Position numbers and translations under genes: made by a program. 63,165 bases of DNA from positions 1 through 63,165 of the forward strand of contig NZ_JBHTKJ010000066.1 in the NCBI RefSeq assembly GCF_042675965.1. The letters run 5' to 3'. Numbering within the stretch: the stretch's first letter is position 1; every line of letters starts with the position of its first letter. This document shows positions 7,592-17,017 of the stretch, piece by piece. This DNA comes from Virgibacillus_R byunsanensis (GTDB lineage: Bacteria > Bacillota > Bacilli > Bacillales > Amphibacillaceae). Under the pieces are notes generated by a model. It saw nothing but the letters and a program-made list of their open reading frames with translations. It ran no database searches and was not told where the DNA came from.

Positions 7592-8802
7592 TATGACTGT
7601 GTACCGAGTTCGATCGTTGTTTCTTGTCGCTCACCATCACGGTAATACGTAATGGTCACCTCGTCCCCAACTTCTTTTTCTTGGTACAATACTTTTCGTA
7701 AATCAATCATATTATCAACTTCTTGTCCATCAAGCTCTGTAATTACATCCAGACGTTGTAGACCAGATTGGTCTGCTGGAGATAATTGCTCTACACTCCA
7801 CACATACACGCCACCATCTACATCATTTGGAAGGTTTAACGTGCTTTGCCATTCTGCTTGCGGGACTTCCTCTAACGAATAGATTTCCACACCAATATAT
7901 GCGCGTGTTACTTTACCTGTTTCTTCTAATTCCTCTATAATTGGACGTGCTGAATCAATTGGAATCGCAAATCCAATTCCCTCGACAGCTGCTTGATTAA
8001 TTTTCATAGAATTAATCCCGATGAGCTGCCCTTCCATATTAATTAACGCACCACCACTATTTCCTGGATTAATGGCCGCGTCCGTTTGGATAACCTCCGC
8101 TTGCCAATCTGCACGTCCATCCTGGTTAAAGTCCTGTGGAATAGTTCGTTGTTTACCACTAATCACACCTTGTGTAACGGAACCTGAAAACATGAGTCCC
8201 AGTGGATTGCCAATTGCTATTGCAGGCTCACCAACCTTAACATTATCCGAAGATCCCATTTGAGCAACTCTGTCCACCCCCTCACCATCCATTCGCAGTA
8301 CAGCTAAATCGGAAAACAAATCACTACCAATTAACTCTGCTACAACATGCCTTTCATCTGATAATACTACTTCTATCGTATCAGCACCTTCAATAACATG
8401 ATGGTTTGTCACAACAAAGGCTTGGCCGTTCTCTATTTTATAAATGACACCTGAACCTGTTCCAGTTTGATCGCCATTTTGTTGCTGCCAAAAGTCTGTT
8501 TGCTGCTGTATATTTACAACTCCTACAACGGATGGAGTTACTTCTTCTACAACCTCTGTTACTCTTGTGGAAATATCAAAGTTGACGTAATCCGTCTGTG
8601 TGGTTTTCCCCTGGTCTACAGAGGGGTCACTTTGCTCTTGCTCTACTTGTGAGTCAGGTAAAACATTGGATTGCATGAAAGTGGGTAATGCTACAGTAAC
8701 TAATAGAATTCCAATAATAACTCCTAACATTGCAGGAACTATCCATGTGTTTTTCTTTTTACGATTTGGATTTGGAGGATAATGTTGATTATAATACCCC
8801 AT
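7591..8802 (-). CDS. htrC: Membrane-anchored HtrA/DegP-type serine protease
   Basis: This 403-aa protease degrades damaged or misfolded proteins at the outer membrane face. A cytoplasmic basic start (RKKK) precedes one membrane helix (about 20-41) and a low-complexity acidic linker. The trypsin-like domain follows with the complete catalytic triad: His135 in VTNHHV, Asp165 in SDLAVL, and Ser249 in PGNSGGAL. A single PDZ domain fills about residues 300-400 (GVYVWSVEQLSPADQSGL). It is the last gene of the walRKHIJ unit, the position of htrC (yyxA) in B. subtilis. In B. subtilis the next gene is rlmH; here a long repeat-rich gap follows instead. Confidence 0.92.
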   Translation of the reverse strand: MGYYNQHYPPNPNRKKKNTWIVPAMLGVIIGILLVTVALPTFMQSNVLPDSQVEQEQSDPSVDQGKTTQTDYVNFDISTRVTEVVEEVTPSVVGVVNIQQQTDFWQQQNGDQTGTGSGVIYKIENGQAFVVTNHHVIEGADTIEVVLSDERHVVAELIGSDLFSDLAVLRMDGEGVDRVAQMGSSDNVKVGEPAIAIGNPLGLMFSGSVTQGVISGKQRTIPQDFNQDGRADWQAEVIQTDAAINPGNSGGALINMEGQLIGINSMKINQAAVEGIGFAIPIDSARPIIEELEETGKVTRAYIGVEIYSLEEVPQAEWQSTLNLPNDVDGGVYVWSVEQLSPADQSGLQRLDVITELDGQEVDNMIDLRKVLYQEKEVGDEVTITYYRDGERQETTIELGTQS

Positions 8803-8884
8803 CTGACCAACCCCTTATCTCATGATTCGATACAATAGTATTCCCTCAATATTAAATTTATTAAACACAAAACGTAAATACTAT

Positions 8885-9670
8885 TTAAACAACTTCATAC
8901 ATGGGCGTGGCTGCTTTGGGATCCGTATCATAAACATCAAGCTCAATCCCGCGTTCTTTTAAGACTCCTTCTACAGACATACGTGCCAAATCCTTCATAT
9001 TATTGTCCAGACTTAAGTGTGCCAAATAAATCCGTTTTGTTCGATTACTAATAATATCACTTAACGCTAATCCGCAATCCTCGTTAGACACATGTCCAGA
9101 GTCACCTAAGATGCGTCGCTTCACACTCCACGGATAGCGTCCCATACGAAGCATTCCTACATCGTGATTTGCTTCAAATATATATGCATCAGAATCTTCT
9201 ACTGTTTTCTTTATTCGTTCGGAAACATACCCTAAATCCGTTACAAGGGAAACTTTCTTTCCTCCCTGACGAAATGTATAAAACATTGGTTCAGCTGCAT
9301 CATGTGATACTCCGAATGATTCAATATCGATATCGCCAAATGTTTTTACCTGTTCCATACCAAAGTGAAATTTTTGGTCTAATGAAAGTTTACCAATCGA
9401 TCCTTCCATAGCATGCCACGTTTTTTCATTTGCATATATAGGTAGATTATATTTCCGCGCTATAATCCCTAACCCCTTAATATGATCGCTATGTTCGTGG
9501 GTTACTAATATCCCTGTAAGACTATCTGGGTCTACTTGGACTTCTTGAAGTAATTGGTCTATCTTCTTTCCACTTAAACCTGCATCTACGAGAAGTTTTT
9601 CTTGTTCAGACTCAATATAAAAGGCATTCCCCGTACTACCTGATGCTAATATACTAAAACGTAATGTCAT
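8885..9670 (-). CDS. walJ: Metallo-beta-lactamase-fold exonuclease-like protein WalJ (YycJ)
   Basis: This 261-aa protein has the metallo-beta-lactamase fold with the metal motif THEHSDH (His58, His60, Asp62, His63) and the N-terminus LRFSILASGSTGN typical of YycJ. B. subtilis YycJ/WalJ has been linked to DNA processing during replication and mismatch repair; direct involvement in the WalRK pathway is unclear. Its ATG overlaps the walI stop by one base (TAATG), so it is translated as part of the wal operon. A downstream gap of 82 bp leads to htrC. Confidence 0.92.
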   Translation of the reverse strand: MTLRFSILASGSTGNAFYIESEQEKLLVDAGLSGKKIDQLLQEVQVDPDSLTGILVTHEHSDHIKGLGIIARKYNLPIYANEKTWHAMEGSIGKLSLDQKFHFGMEQVKTFGDIDIESFGVSHDAAEPMFYTFRQGGKKVSLVTDLGYVSERIKKTVEDSDAYIFEANHDVGMLRMGRYPWSVKRRILGDSGHVSNEDCGLALSDIISNRTKRIYLAHLSLDNNMKDLARMSVEGVLKERGIELDVYDTDPKAATPMYEVV

Positions 9671-10593
9671 TATAAGTCACTCCGATTATCTGCTGTTAAC
9701 TTAAGTCTAAGTTGATTTAAAATATCCTCATGTATTTTTTCTGTTTCTTCCATATCATTTATTCTACTAATTAAGGTTGTTATAGCATTTTCTAAAAAGT
9801 CTTCTGATTCAGGTGAGACAATCCTTTCTATTGCGTTCACGAAAAAGTTTTTCTCCCCGTTAACCAACACATTCCACTGGGGAGCAAATACTTGTACACC
9901 ATTTTCTAATGGATACCTTGTATAATAACCAACATCCAAATCGGTGATGTCATCTCCTGCAAATAATTCATTGGATGTGTATAATGTTTCAATTGCTTGA
10001 ATCGGTTCAATTAATGTCTTACTTTCCCCTTCAGATTCAGCCTCTCCAAGCATGGTTTGAGCATAAAACATGATCTCGTTTTCATCATTTAAGAAGACCA
10101 GTATTATGCCACCGTGGTTATAATAGATCGGTCGGTCATTTTTTTCTTGAAAGAAAACGAGTACGTTTAATTCTTTATCCCAATCCCAATACTCATACTG
10201 ATCCGAAAATATAATTTTTCCATTTACCATCTCTGTTATTTCAGAACCAGTTGCTTTTTCTGGGACCTCGAGAGGTTCTTCAAACTGTGAAACAATCAAG
10301 TAACTATTGACTCTTGCTAAAACCTGATTATCAAAATTAGAAACTTCATTCAATTCACCTTCTGTAAAACTTTTTGGGCTTACAGAAATATATGATTCAG
10401 ATATTTCCTCACTGTCCAATTCGGCACTTATTTCTATCTCGTCCTGCTCGAGTTGTTCTTCAATGGTTGAATTTTCTTGTTCAATTACTCCAATGTCTTT
10501 TTGATCTTGTTTCTCCATAAATTGCAATACCAGATAAATATCTAGAATAAGGAAGCAGAGAATAAATAGTGTTTTAATTTGACTCCATTGCAT
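9670..10593 (-). CDS. walI: WalK-regulating membrane protein WalI (YycI)
   Basis: WalI (307 aa) has one N-terminal membrane helix (MQWSQIKTLFILCFLILDIY) and an external domain. With WalH it forms a membrane complex that restrains the sensor kinase WalK. The ATG at 10593 is chosen because the N-terminus MQWSQIK then matches the family, and AAGGGGGAAG sits 9 nt upstream; a TTG at 10599 is the alternative. The start lies next to the walH stop, indicating coupled translation. The external part is highly acidic (EISAELDSEEISESY). Confidence 0.9.
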   Translation of the reverse strand: MQWSQIKTLFILCFLILDIYLVLQFMEKQDQKDIGVIEQENSTIEEQLEQDEIEISAELDSEEISESYISVSPKSFTEGELNEVSNFDNQVLARVNSYLIVSQFEEPLEVPEKATGSEITEMVNGKIIFSDQYEYWDWDKELNVLVFFQEKNDRPIYYNHGGIILVFLNDENEIMFYAQTMLGEAESEGESKTLIEPIQAIETLYTSNELFAGDDITDLDVGYYTRYPLENGVQVFAPQWNVLVNGEKNFFVNAIERIVSPESEDFLENAITTLISRINDMEETEKIHEDILNQLRLKLTADNRSDL

Positions 10594-10595
10594 CC

Positions 10596-11921
10596 TCAAC
10601 TTCCCCCTTTTAATTCTTCATACTCACTAAAATCCAATTCAATCCAGTTCCCACTATAATTCATATACCAAGCTGGTTCTAGTGTTAGGGCTCTATCAGC
10701 ACTGTCTTCATACTCTAGCTTATATCCAATTTGGATATCTCTAATATTCTCCAAATTATAAGTCACGTTTGCATTGTTTTGTAAAATATAAATAACATCT
10801 CTTCCTGATAGTAAATCAACCGTTCCGCCATCATTGATAATGTTTCCTGTATTAAAATTAAATAAAGGACGCTGATAAAAGTTCAATTCCTGACCACGCC
10901 ATTCCTGTTCAATAATGGATAAATTTAAATTATTGAACACAGGAATACCTTCATAATACATTTGGTAGCGTACCCTGTTCATAGTTGTATCTATTGAAAC
11001 AAGATTATATTCGTTAGTCCAACCCTTATGGTCATTAATATTTGAAATACTGCGCTCAACTAAGCTAATGGGTTCTCCTAATTGGTCAGGACTTGATTCG
11101 TTTGGATTAATAAATTCCATCATTCGTTGATCCTGGTATACACGCATTCCCCGCTGTGCATCCGTATAATATGCTTCATTAACGTTGGAAATGTTACGAC
11201 CGACAATGGACGGTGTATTAAACAATTCATTAACAAATAATGATGGTTCAATACTTTCAACCGTAAAAGATAATCGAGCCATTGTCACTGGATTTTCGGG
11301 TATATAGATTGGTGTTCCCGATTCTTCTGACTCCCCAAAGACAACATAGCTGGTTAAGTCGTCAAGATTCGTCATATAGTTCCATAACATATCATATTTA
11401 CTAGAATTATTGACAACCGCTCGTGCCTGCTGTTGACCATTTGTTGATTGAAAGTAAATGGTCAGTAATTGTGAATCTTGATTTAATGTGATAAATATCC
11501 TTTGGAACGACCAACTTGGCATTTGTTGTTCTTCATTAAAAGTAAAAAGACTATTAACGAATTCCATCGGTAATGCATCCGGAAAAATAACTTCTACTTG
11601 ATGATCACTTGAAGGCGGTTCATCTGTACTTCTAGTAGCAAATTCATATAATATCCATGATTGCATATCTTGGTACAAACTACGACGGTTAATGGCGTCT
11701 GTAAAACCATAGTGTTCATTATTTGTATGGAAGAGAATCGAACTTGGTTCAATAATTCGTTTTTTTGTTTCTTCAATTCCACCAATGTCTACTTCATCCA
11801 CATACTGATCGCTAATGAAGCGATCAACATCCGGCTGATAGCTCCATATACTAAACGTTAGTAATAAACTTAATCCAACTAATATTGTTAACATAAAAGA
11901 CTTTACTGTTTCAAGTTTCAT
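10596..11921 (-). CDS. walH: WalK-regulating membrane protein WalH (YycH)
   Basis: WalH (441 aa) is a single-pass protein: one N-terminal helix (SFMLTILVGLSLLLTFSIW), the family-typical SYQPDVDRF just outside, and a large external domain. With WalI it binds the transmembrane segment of WalK and dampens kinase output. GGAGGG is 7 nt upstream of the ATG, and ATGA overlaps the walK stop. Length and order agree with the B. subtilis operon. Confidence 0.92.
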   Translation of the reverse strand: MKLETVKSFMLTILVGLSLLLTFSIWSYQPDVDRFISDQYVDEVDIGGIEETKKRIIEPSSILFHTNNEHYGFTDAINRRSLYQDMQSWILYEFATRSTDEPPSSDHQVEVIFPDALPMEFVNSLFTFNEEQQMPSWSFQRIFITLNQDSQLLTIYFQSTNGQQQARAVVNNSSKYDMLWNYMTNLDDLTSYVVFGESEESGTPIYIPENPVTMARLSFTVESIEPSLFVNELFNTPSIVGRNISNVNEAYYTDAQRGMRVYQDQRMMEFINPNESSPDQLGEPISLVERSISNINDHKGWTNEYNLVSIDTTMNRVRYQMYYEGIPVFNNLNLSIIEQEWRGQELNFYQRPLFNFNTGNIINDGGTVDLLSGRDVIYILQNNANVTYNLENIRDIQIGYKLEYEDSADRALTLEPAWYMNYSGNWIELDFSEYEELKGGS

Positions 11922-13750
11922 GTCGTATCCCTCCGCTTCTGGTTCATTAGCGGAAGTGTAAAGAGAATTGTCGTCCCTTTACCTTCTTTACTTTCAGCCC
12001 AAATTTTACCATGGTGTGCCTCCACCAATTCTTTAGCAATTGCTAGTCCTAATCCAGTGCCACCCAGTTTCCTTGTTCTTGCTTTATCTGCACGATAAAA
12101 ACGCTCAAAGATTTTATGAACCTTATCGTAGGAAATTCCTAACCCTTCATCTTGTACACTAACTAAAAGGGAATATTTTTCTCTTTCTACTTTGAAGCGA
12201 ATAGTCCCACCATTTGGTGAATATTTAATAGCATTGGAAATGATATTATCTAATACTTGTGTCATTTTATCGGGGTCAAGCCAGACATTATATTTTCCGG
12301 ATGATAGTTCTCGTTTGAGTGTTATTTTTTCCGTGACATTCATCTCAAAACGGTCAATAATCTGATGAAAATATGCAATAAACTCTACCTTTTCTTTGTG
12401 TAGACCATAATTCTTATTATCCATCTTAGAAAGCTGTAATAAGTCATTGACCATTCTAATCATACGTTCGGTCTCATTTTGAGTAACGCCTAAGAATTTA
12501 GGTGCTATTTCTTTATCCTGCCATGCTCCATCGGTTAATGCCTCCAAATAGCTTCGCAACGTCGTCAACGGTGTACGCAATTCATGTGAGACATTTGATA
12601 CAAATTCCCTGCGCTCTTTCTCTACTTTTTCTTGTTCCGTTACATCACTAATAACCGTAATGAATCCAGTAATATCATCTTCGTAATCGGAAACAGTTGA
12701 GAAATTTGCACGGATTAAGAAGAAGCCATCCTCATCACTAAAGTCAATAATCATGGATCCACTATCCTGTAGCTCTGTGATATCGACTACTCTTTCTTCT
12801 AGCTGTAAAACATCCAACAAAAATTTCCCTTGTACATCTTCAGGGCTCATACCAATCAGTTTTGCTGCTGCATCATTCATGAGTGTAACAGCACCTGAAC
12901 GATTAGTTGCTATAACGCCATCAGACATATTTGACAACACGGAACTAAGCTTCCGCCGTTCCTCTTCTGTAGTGGCTTGTGAATGCTTTAATCGTTCATT
13001 CAAATCATTAAAAGAGACCGCAAGTTGGCCAATTTCATCACTTCCATATACATTAACTTTTTGTGTGAAATCGCCCTTTGCCATCGTTTGTGCTTGCCTT
13101 CGCATTTCCAAGATTGGCTTTGTAATGGTACGGGCAACTAATATTCCAATAAAAGCAGATACGGTAATCGCTAAAAGAGCTCCTCGCAGAAAAATTCCAT
13201 TTATATTTTGAACTTGCTCATTTACACCTTCAAGAGAAGTTTCCAGATAAATAGCGCCTACTACATTCTCTTCTGCATCATAGATAGGTTCCGTTTTAAC
13301 AAAAACAATATTTTCTGTTTGCTGATTCCATTTTGTATCTTCTGTACCTTCACCAAACCTAAGGACTTGCAGTACAAGGTCTTTCGTTGTTCTTTTTCCA
13401 ATATTTTGTTGGTTGCTATAATCATTGGTTCCCATAACACGGTATTGAGCATTAATAACTTGAAGATTCGTTATGTCTTCTGTGGGTACATCTGACACAA
13501 TATTTTGCACTTCCTGTTGTAATGATAGTTCTTGTGAGTCCTCCGTTCGTTCTTTTTCAAACGCTTGCTCAAGGTTATAGTTTAAAAGATCTACACGGTC
13601 CTTTACTGATTCCTCAAAGTTTTTCCTTAATTCAGATTCTAATTGTGTTGAGAAGTAGGAACCAATAACTTGGAATGCCACAAGCAATAGAAATATGAAT
13701 ATAATGATAAATTTTAATTGTATGGAACGAAAAAAACCGACTTTATTCAT
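11918..13750 (-). CDS. walK: Essential cell-wall sensor histidine kinase WalK
   Basis: WalK (610 aa) senses wall status and phosphorylates WalR. Domains run in order: helix 1 (about 13-31), external sensing domain (32-185), helix 2 (187-207), HAMP (207-260), PAS (265-370), dimerisation/phosphoacceptor domain with His389 in FVSNVSHELRTPLTTL, and ATPase domain with N-box DNIISNAIKYSPNG and G-boxes DEGLGIS and GGTGLGLAI. All catalytic motifs are present. It follows walR by 5 bp and overlaps walH. The kinase is expected to localise to the division septum, as in relatives. Confidence 0.95.
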   Translation of the reverse strand: MNKVGFFRSIQLKFIIIFIFLLLVAFQVIGSYFSTQLESELRKNFEESVKDRVDLLNYNLEQAFEKERTEDSQELSLQQEVQNIVSDVPTEDITNLQVINAQYRVMGTNDYSNQQNIGKRTTKDLVLQVLRFGEGTEDTKWNQQTENIVFVKTEPIYDAEENVVGAIYLETSLEGVNEQVQNINGIFLRGALLAITVSAFIGILVARTITKPILEMRRQAQTMAKGDFTQKVNVYGSDEIGQLAVSFNDLNERLKHSQATTEEERRKLSSVLSNMSDGVIATNRSGAVTLMNDAAAKLIGMSPEDVQGKFLLDVLQLEERVVDITELQDSGSMIIDFSDEDGFFLIRANFSTVSDYEDDITGFITVISDVTEQEKVEKERREFVSNVSHELRTPLTTLRSYLEALTDGAWQDKEIAPKFLGVTQNETERMIRMVNDLLQLSKMDNKNYGLHKEKVEFIAYFHQIIDRFEMNVTEKITLKRELSSGKYNVWLDPDKMTQVLDNIISNAIKYSPNGGTIRFKVEREKYSLLVSVQDEGLGISYDKVHKIFERFYRADKARTRKLGGTGLGLAIAKELVEAHHGKIWAESKEGKGTTILFTLPLMNQKRRDTT

Positions 13751-13755
13751 AACAG

Positions 13756-14460
13756 CTACTCCTGCTCAGGATTACGCAAATAATAACCAACACCCCGACG
13801 TGTCACAATCCACATCGGGTTACTTGGACTCTCCTCGATTTTCTCACGAAGTCTTCTAACTGTTACATCAACGGTCCGAACGTCACCAAAGTAATCATAT
13901 CCCCACACTGTTTCTAATAAGTGTTCACGGGTCATCACTTGTCCAATATGACGTGCTAGATAATGTACTAACTCAAATTCCCGATGGGTTAACTCAACTT
14001 CGTTCCCATTGCGTGTAACGGTATATGCATCAGGATGTACAACCAAACTTCCTATTACAATATCTTTTGTCGTTTTCACAGTATCATCAGGTGCTTGCTG
14101 CTGACGACGTAAATTGGCCTTTACCCGCGCAATTAATTCACGATTGCTAAATGGTTTTGTCACGTAATCATCAGCACCCATTTCCAACCCTAATACTTTA
14201 TCAATTTCAGTATCTTTTGCCGTTAACATAATGATTGGCATGGTCTGGGTTTTTCTAATTTCCCGACAAACTTCATTACCATCCTTATTTGGAAGCATAA
14301 TGTCCAATAATACTAACTCTGGATTTTCTGATGCAGCAAGCGCTATCGCTTCATCCCCATCATAGGCACAAACTACTTCATAACCCTCTTTCTCCAGGTT
14401 AAATTTTAAGATATCTGCAATTGGCTTTTCATCATCTACTACTAGAATCTTCTGACTCAA
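13756..14460 (-). CDS. walR: Essential cell-wall response regulator WalR
   Basis: WalR (234 aa) is an OmpR/PhoB-type regulator controlling autolysins and wall metabolism. The receiver domain begins SQKILVVDDEKPIADIL and holds the phospho-acceptor Asp (LLDIMLPNKDG, Asp53 counting from the chosen start). The C-terminal winged helix (about 130-230) ends VTRRGVGYYLRNPE. I prefer the TTG at 14460: AAAGGA lies 10 nt upstream and the protein then begins like other WalR proteins; a GTG at 14469 is only 1 nt from that site. A MITE-like element separates the gene from its probable promoter. Confidence 0.93.
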   Translation of the reverse strand: MSQKILVVDDEKPIADILKFNLEKEGYEVVCAYDGDEAIALAASENPELVLLDIMLPNKDGNEVCREIRKTQTMPIIMLTAKDTEIDKVLGLEMGADDYVTKPFSNRELIARVKANLRRQQQAPDDTVKTTKDIVIGSLVVHPDAYTVTRNGNEVELTHREFELVHYLARHIGQVMTREHLLETVWGYDYFGDVRTVDVTVRRLREKIEESPSNPMWIVTRRGVGYYLRNPEQE

Positions 14461-14500
14461 TAGACCCACATCCTTTACTTTATTTTCTTTTAAAGCGTTT

Positions 14501-14873
14501 TACTATTTGGCTGTCTTCGCACGTACTGTTGCTTTTTTATCTTCATAGTTGATATAAATTTCGACGTAACTGCTATGTTGATTTCCGCTGCGGGCACAGC
14601 TTCAGCCAGGGTACTACTTAAATCCTCTTCTTTGTTGCCTTGCGCCGAGGAAGCAGGCTTCGAAGCGTTACTAAAAGACACAGGTGCATCTATGCGGGTC
14701 TTCTGACACGTGCTGTTCCTGCGGGAGGACAGGCATAGGTGATGTTCTGAAATGCGTTGAAGCTCACCAGCCACCCGCGGAAAGTGTAGTGTATTTCCAG
14801 AGCGGTAAGTTACGTCGCAGTCAATATCTATTCTCTCATTAGCAAGAAACCTTACGTAAACAGCCTACTATTT
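14501..14873. mobile_element. MITE-like element M1 in walR leader
   Basis: The element (14509-14865, 357 bp) starts GGCTGTCTTCGCACG and ends GTAAACAGCC. Its imperfect inverted ends extend about 60 bp and meet the inner motif GACGTAACT / AGTTACGTCG. The 8-bp sequence TACTATTT flanks it on both sides (14501-14508, 14866-14873), an exact target duplication. It encodes no transposase. It lies between walR and its probable promoter. Confidence 0.85.
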
Positions 14874-14945
14874 AATCGTTTTATTGTTTTCATGTTGTCT
14901 TTATTATTATTTGTACTATGTCACTTTTATAGCACTATACATTTC

Positions 14946-14974
14946 ATTTTATCGTACTTTTTGTGAAATGTCTT
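14946..14974 (-). promoter_or_regulatory. Putative walR operon promoter
   Basis: On the minus strand AAGACA (14969-14974) and TAAAAT (14946-14951) are 17 bp apart. If used, the leader to walR is about 480 nt, of which about 365 nt is element M1 plus one target copy. Confidence 0.4.
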
Positions 14975-15027
14975 TGTTTATAATTGAATCTAACTTTCCT
15001 CCTATTTTTATGAAAACTTATTAAGAA

Positions 15028-15071
15028 AGAGACTGACTAGTGAGGAGCTATTCTCCTAAGTCAGTCTCTTA
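15028..15071 (-). terminator. Terminator of the M23 peptidase gene
   Basis: GAGACTGACT...GAGGAG and CTCCTAAGTCAGTCTC form a long stem; on the minus strand the T-rich TTTCTT follows. It isolates the peptidase gene from walR. Confidence 0.85.
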
Positions 15072-15090
15072 CTATTTATACCTCTAGTTT

Positions 15091-16563
15091 TTAAAAATAC
15101 TTTGAAGGGTTTTGCATGGCTCCGTTCTTGTATACTTCAAAATGCAAATGAATTCCCGTTGAATTACCAGTCGAACCCATGACCCCAATCTTACTGCCTT
15201 TTTCTACAATTTGCCCAGGGCTTACACTAATAGATGAAAGGTGAGCGTAGATCGTTTTCATTCCGTTATTATGATTAATTACAATTTTATTTCCATAACC
15301 ACCGCTATCATAGCCTGCTGATACTACAGTACCGTTATCCGCTGCTAAAATAGATCGATTGCTAGGTCCAGCAATATCCATTCCTTTATGCATTGAGCCC
15401 CAACGCATTCCCATATGACTGGAAATATATCCGCCGACCGCAGGCCAGTGTAAACTTCCTGAACCACGTGATGGAACTACTTTTGTACCTTTAACAATTA
15501 TCTTCTTAACCGGTTTCTTTGTTACACTTTCACTAATCGTTTCTTTATTTATTACCTGTCCATTCTTCATCTCGATGGCGTAATGAACTTCTTTTTTACC
15601 TTCTTGTCCATCTTGACTTACTTTTTTATCACCTTTGTAAAGGTCATTGGACTCAACTGTTTCTATATCATAGCTAATTTTTTCTTCCACTTTCTTTTCT
15701 TCTTTAACGATTACATCTGCAAATGGTTGATAGTCTGTAACGTTAATTTCCTGATCGATCTGTAAGATGGAATCTTCATTTAACGATGGGTTTAGCTCTA
15801 GTAACTTTTTCGTAGTTATATCATAGTTGCTAGCTATTTTCCCTAATACTTCACCCTCTTTAACAAGATGCTTCTTTTCTTCCAATGTACCTTTTTCCAG
15901 CATTTTAACACCTTGTTTAACAGACAATATGTCATCTGGAACTACTTTTTTCTTAGAAAGTGAAACCTTTTCAGAAATGATTACGTCTATTATAGTAGAC
16001 TCACCAACAGAAAGAGAGATATCATCTTGTCTTACCGGTTTATCATCATTTTGATTTTCTTTCTCTTTTTCAAATTTTTCAAGATCTTCTTCTGTTATAT
16101 ATTTTGCTTTAAATGCACGTAACACTTCGTCTGCTGTTTCTTTGTTCTTAAAGTAACCAACTGTATTACCTGCAATAGTTAATTCTATTGCTTGAGCTTT
16201 TATCGATAGCTCATCTTCTAAAGCGGAAGTGACTTTATTATTGTTGTATGTAGGATTAAATACCTTCTCGGAAATATAGGAAATATCCTCACCAATTGCT
16301 AATGATAGTTCGTCGTTTTCTTCTGAATAACTAGCAACTTTTTCATCCATTAGGTTCTCTACAACATTCTTACTATCAACTTTACCAACATGCTCACCAT
16401 CAACATAAACATGGTAAATTGTTTCCAAGTCTTCACTTTCTGCGCTTACAGTTGTAAATGTAAGAGAAAAAACTAAACATGTAGTAATAGCGATCTTTGT
16501 CGGTAAGCTTATTTTCTTTGAATTTCTCGTATTTCTACCCCGTTTTAAAATTCTTCTCGACAC
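15091..16563 (-). CDS. Secreted LysM-G5-M23 peptidoglycan endopeptidase
   Basis: This 490-aa wall hydrolase has a basic start and membrane/signal helix (about 20-41), a long charged linker, a LysM wall-binding domain (about 232-275, KEGEVLGKIASNYDITTKKL), a G5-like domain (about 290-370) and a C-terminal M23 domain. The zinc ligands are complete: His392 and Asp396 (HKGMD), His441 (YAH) and His474 (HLH). It should cleave peptide cross-links outside the cell. A WalR-type box lies 231 bp upstream, which fits control by the neighbouring WalRK system. The gene sits between purA and walR with its own terminator. Confidence 0.9.
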   Translation of the reverse strand: MSRRILKRGRNTRNSKKISLPTKIAITTCLVFSLTFTTVSAESEDLETIYHVYVDGEHVGKVDSKNVVENLMDEKVASYSEENDELSLAIGEDISYISEKVFNPTYNNNKVTSALEDELSIKAQAIELTIAGNTVGYFKNKETADEVLRAFKAKYITEEDLEKFEKEKENQNDDKPVRQDDISLSVGESTIIDVIISEKVSLSKKKVVPDDILSVKQGVKMLEKGTLEEKKHLVKEGEVLGKIASNYDITTKKLLELNPSLNEDSILQIDQEINVTDYQPFADVIVKEEKKVEEKISYDIETVESNDLYKGDKKVSQDGQEGKKEVHYAIEMKNGQVINKETISESVTKKPVKKIIVKGTKVVPSRGSGSLHWPAVGGYISSHMGMRWGSMHKGMDIAGPSNRSILAADNGTVVSAGYDSGGYGNKIVINHNNGMKTIYAHLSSISVSPGQIVEKGSKIGVMGSTGNSTGIHLHFEVYKNGAMQNPSKYF

Positions 16564-16793
16564 GACGTTGTTTTCCCCCTTACTAACGTTCTTTTATATT
16601 TAACTATTAAAAATAGTACTAAAGACTTTCTCAAGGTCTTTTACTAATCTACCATACATATATTAGATAGGGAATATGGATATATAGATTGTTAATAAAC
16701 TGTATAATCAATTCCATTTTTTTACAATTTTAGGCGATTTTGTGTGTATTATGTTACTAAATGTCACTTATACCATCTTTATTTGTGTCATAT

Positions 16794-16810
16794 TTTACAA
16801 TAGTATTACA
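16794..16810 (-). promoter_or_regulatory. WalR-binding box upstream of the M23 peptidase gene
   Basis: The minus strand reads TGTAAT-ACTAT-TGTAAA, an exact match to the published WalR consensus TGTWAH-N5-TGTWAH. It precedes a predicted wall hydrolase, the usual type of WalR target. The rest of the gap 16564-16948 is AT-rich with no gene seen. Confidence 0.75.
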
Positions 16811-16948
16811 ATGTTATCGACTAAACTGTCTAAAAAACGAGAAAAAAGTAGGGAGCGTTGAATTAATAGGGGAAAGTTGACATACTTTTTATGTATTTAG
16901 CGATTAGATTTAAAAACAGTTTTCTCTTTACGAAGAAAATCAGGAGAA

Positions 16949-17005
16949 CAAAAAAGGACAATTCTCTAGTTCGTTTCCGATACAAACAAGAGTTGCCCTT
17001 TTTAT
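16949..17005 (-). terminator. Terminator of purA
   Basis: AAAAAAGGACAATTCTCT and AGAGTTGCCCTTTTT form a long imperfect stem just past the purA stop, with a T-run on the minus strand. Confidence 0.8.
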
Positions 17006-17017
17006 TAATAGTATAAT

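Noticed and set aside
12753..13495. Plus-strand frames of 95-152 codons opposite walK
   Set aside because: They are antisense to a fully conserved kinase and show only complement-driven composition.
14490..14774. 94-codon minus-strand frame
   Set aside because: It lies inside element M1, and the similar frame in M2 (18598-18861) differs in length and ends; both follow from the shared repeat DNA, not from a conserved protein.
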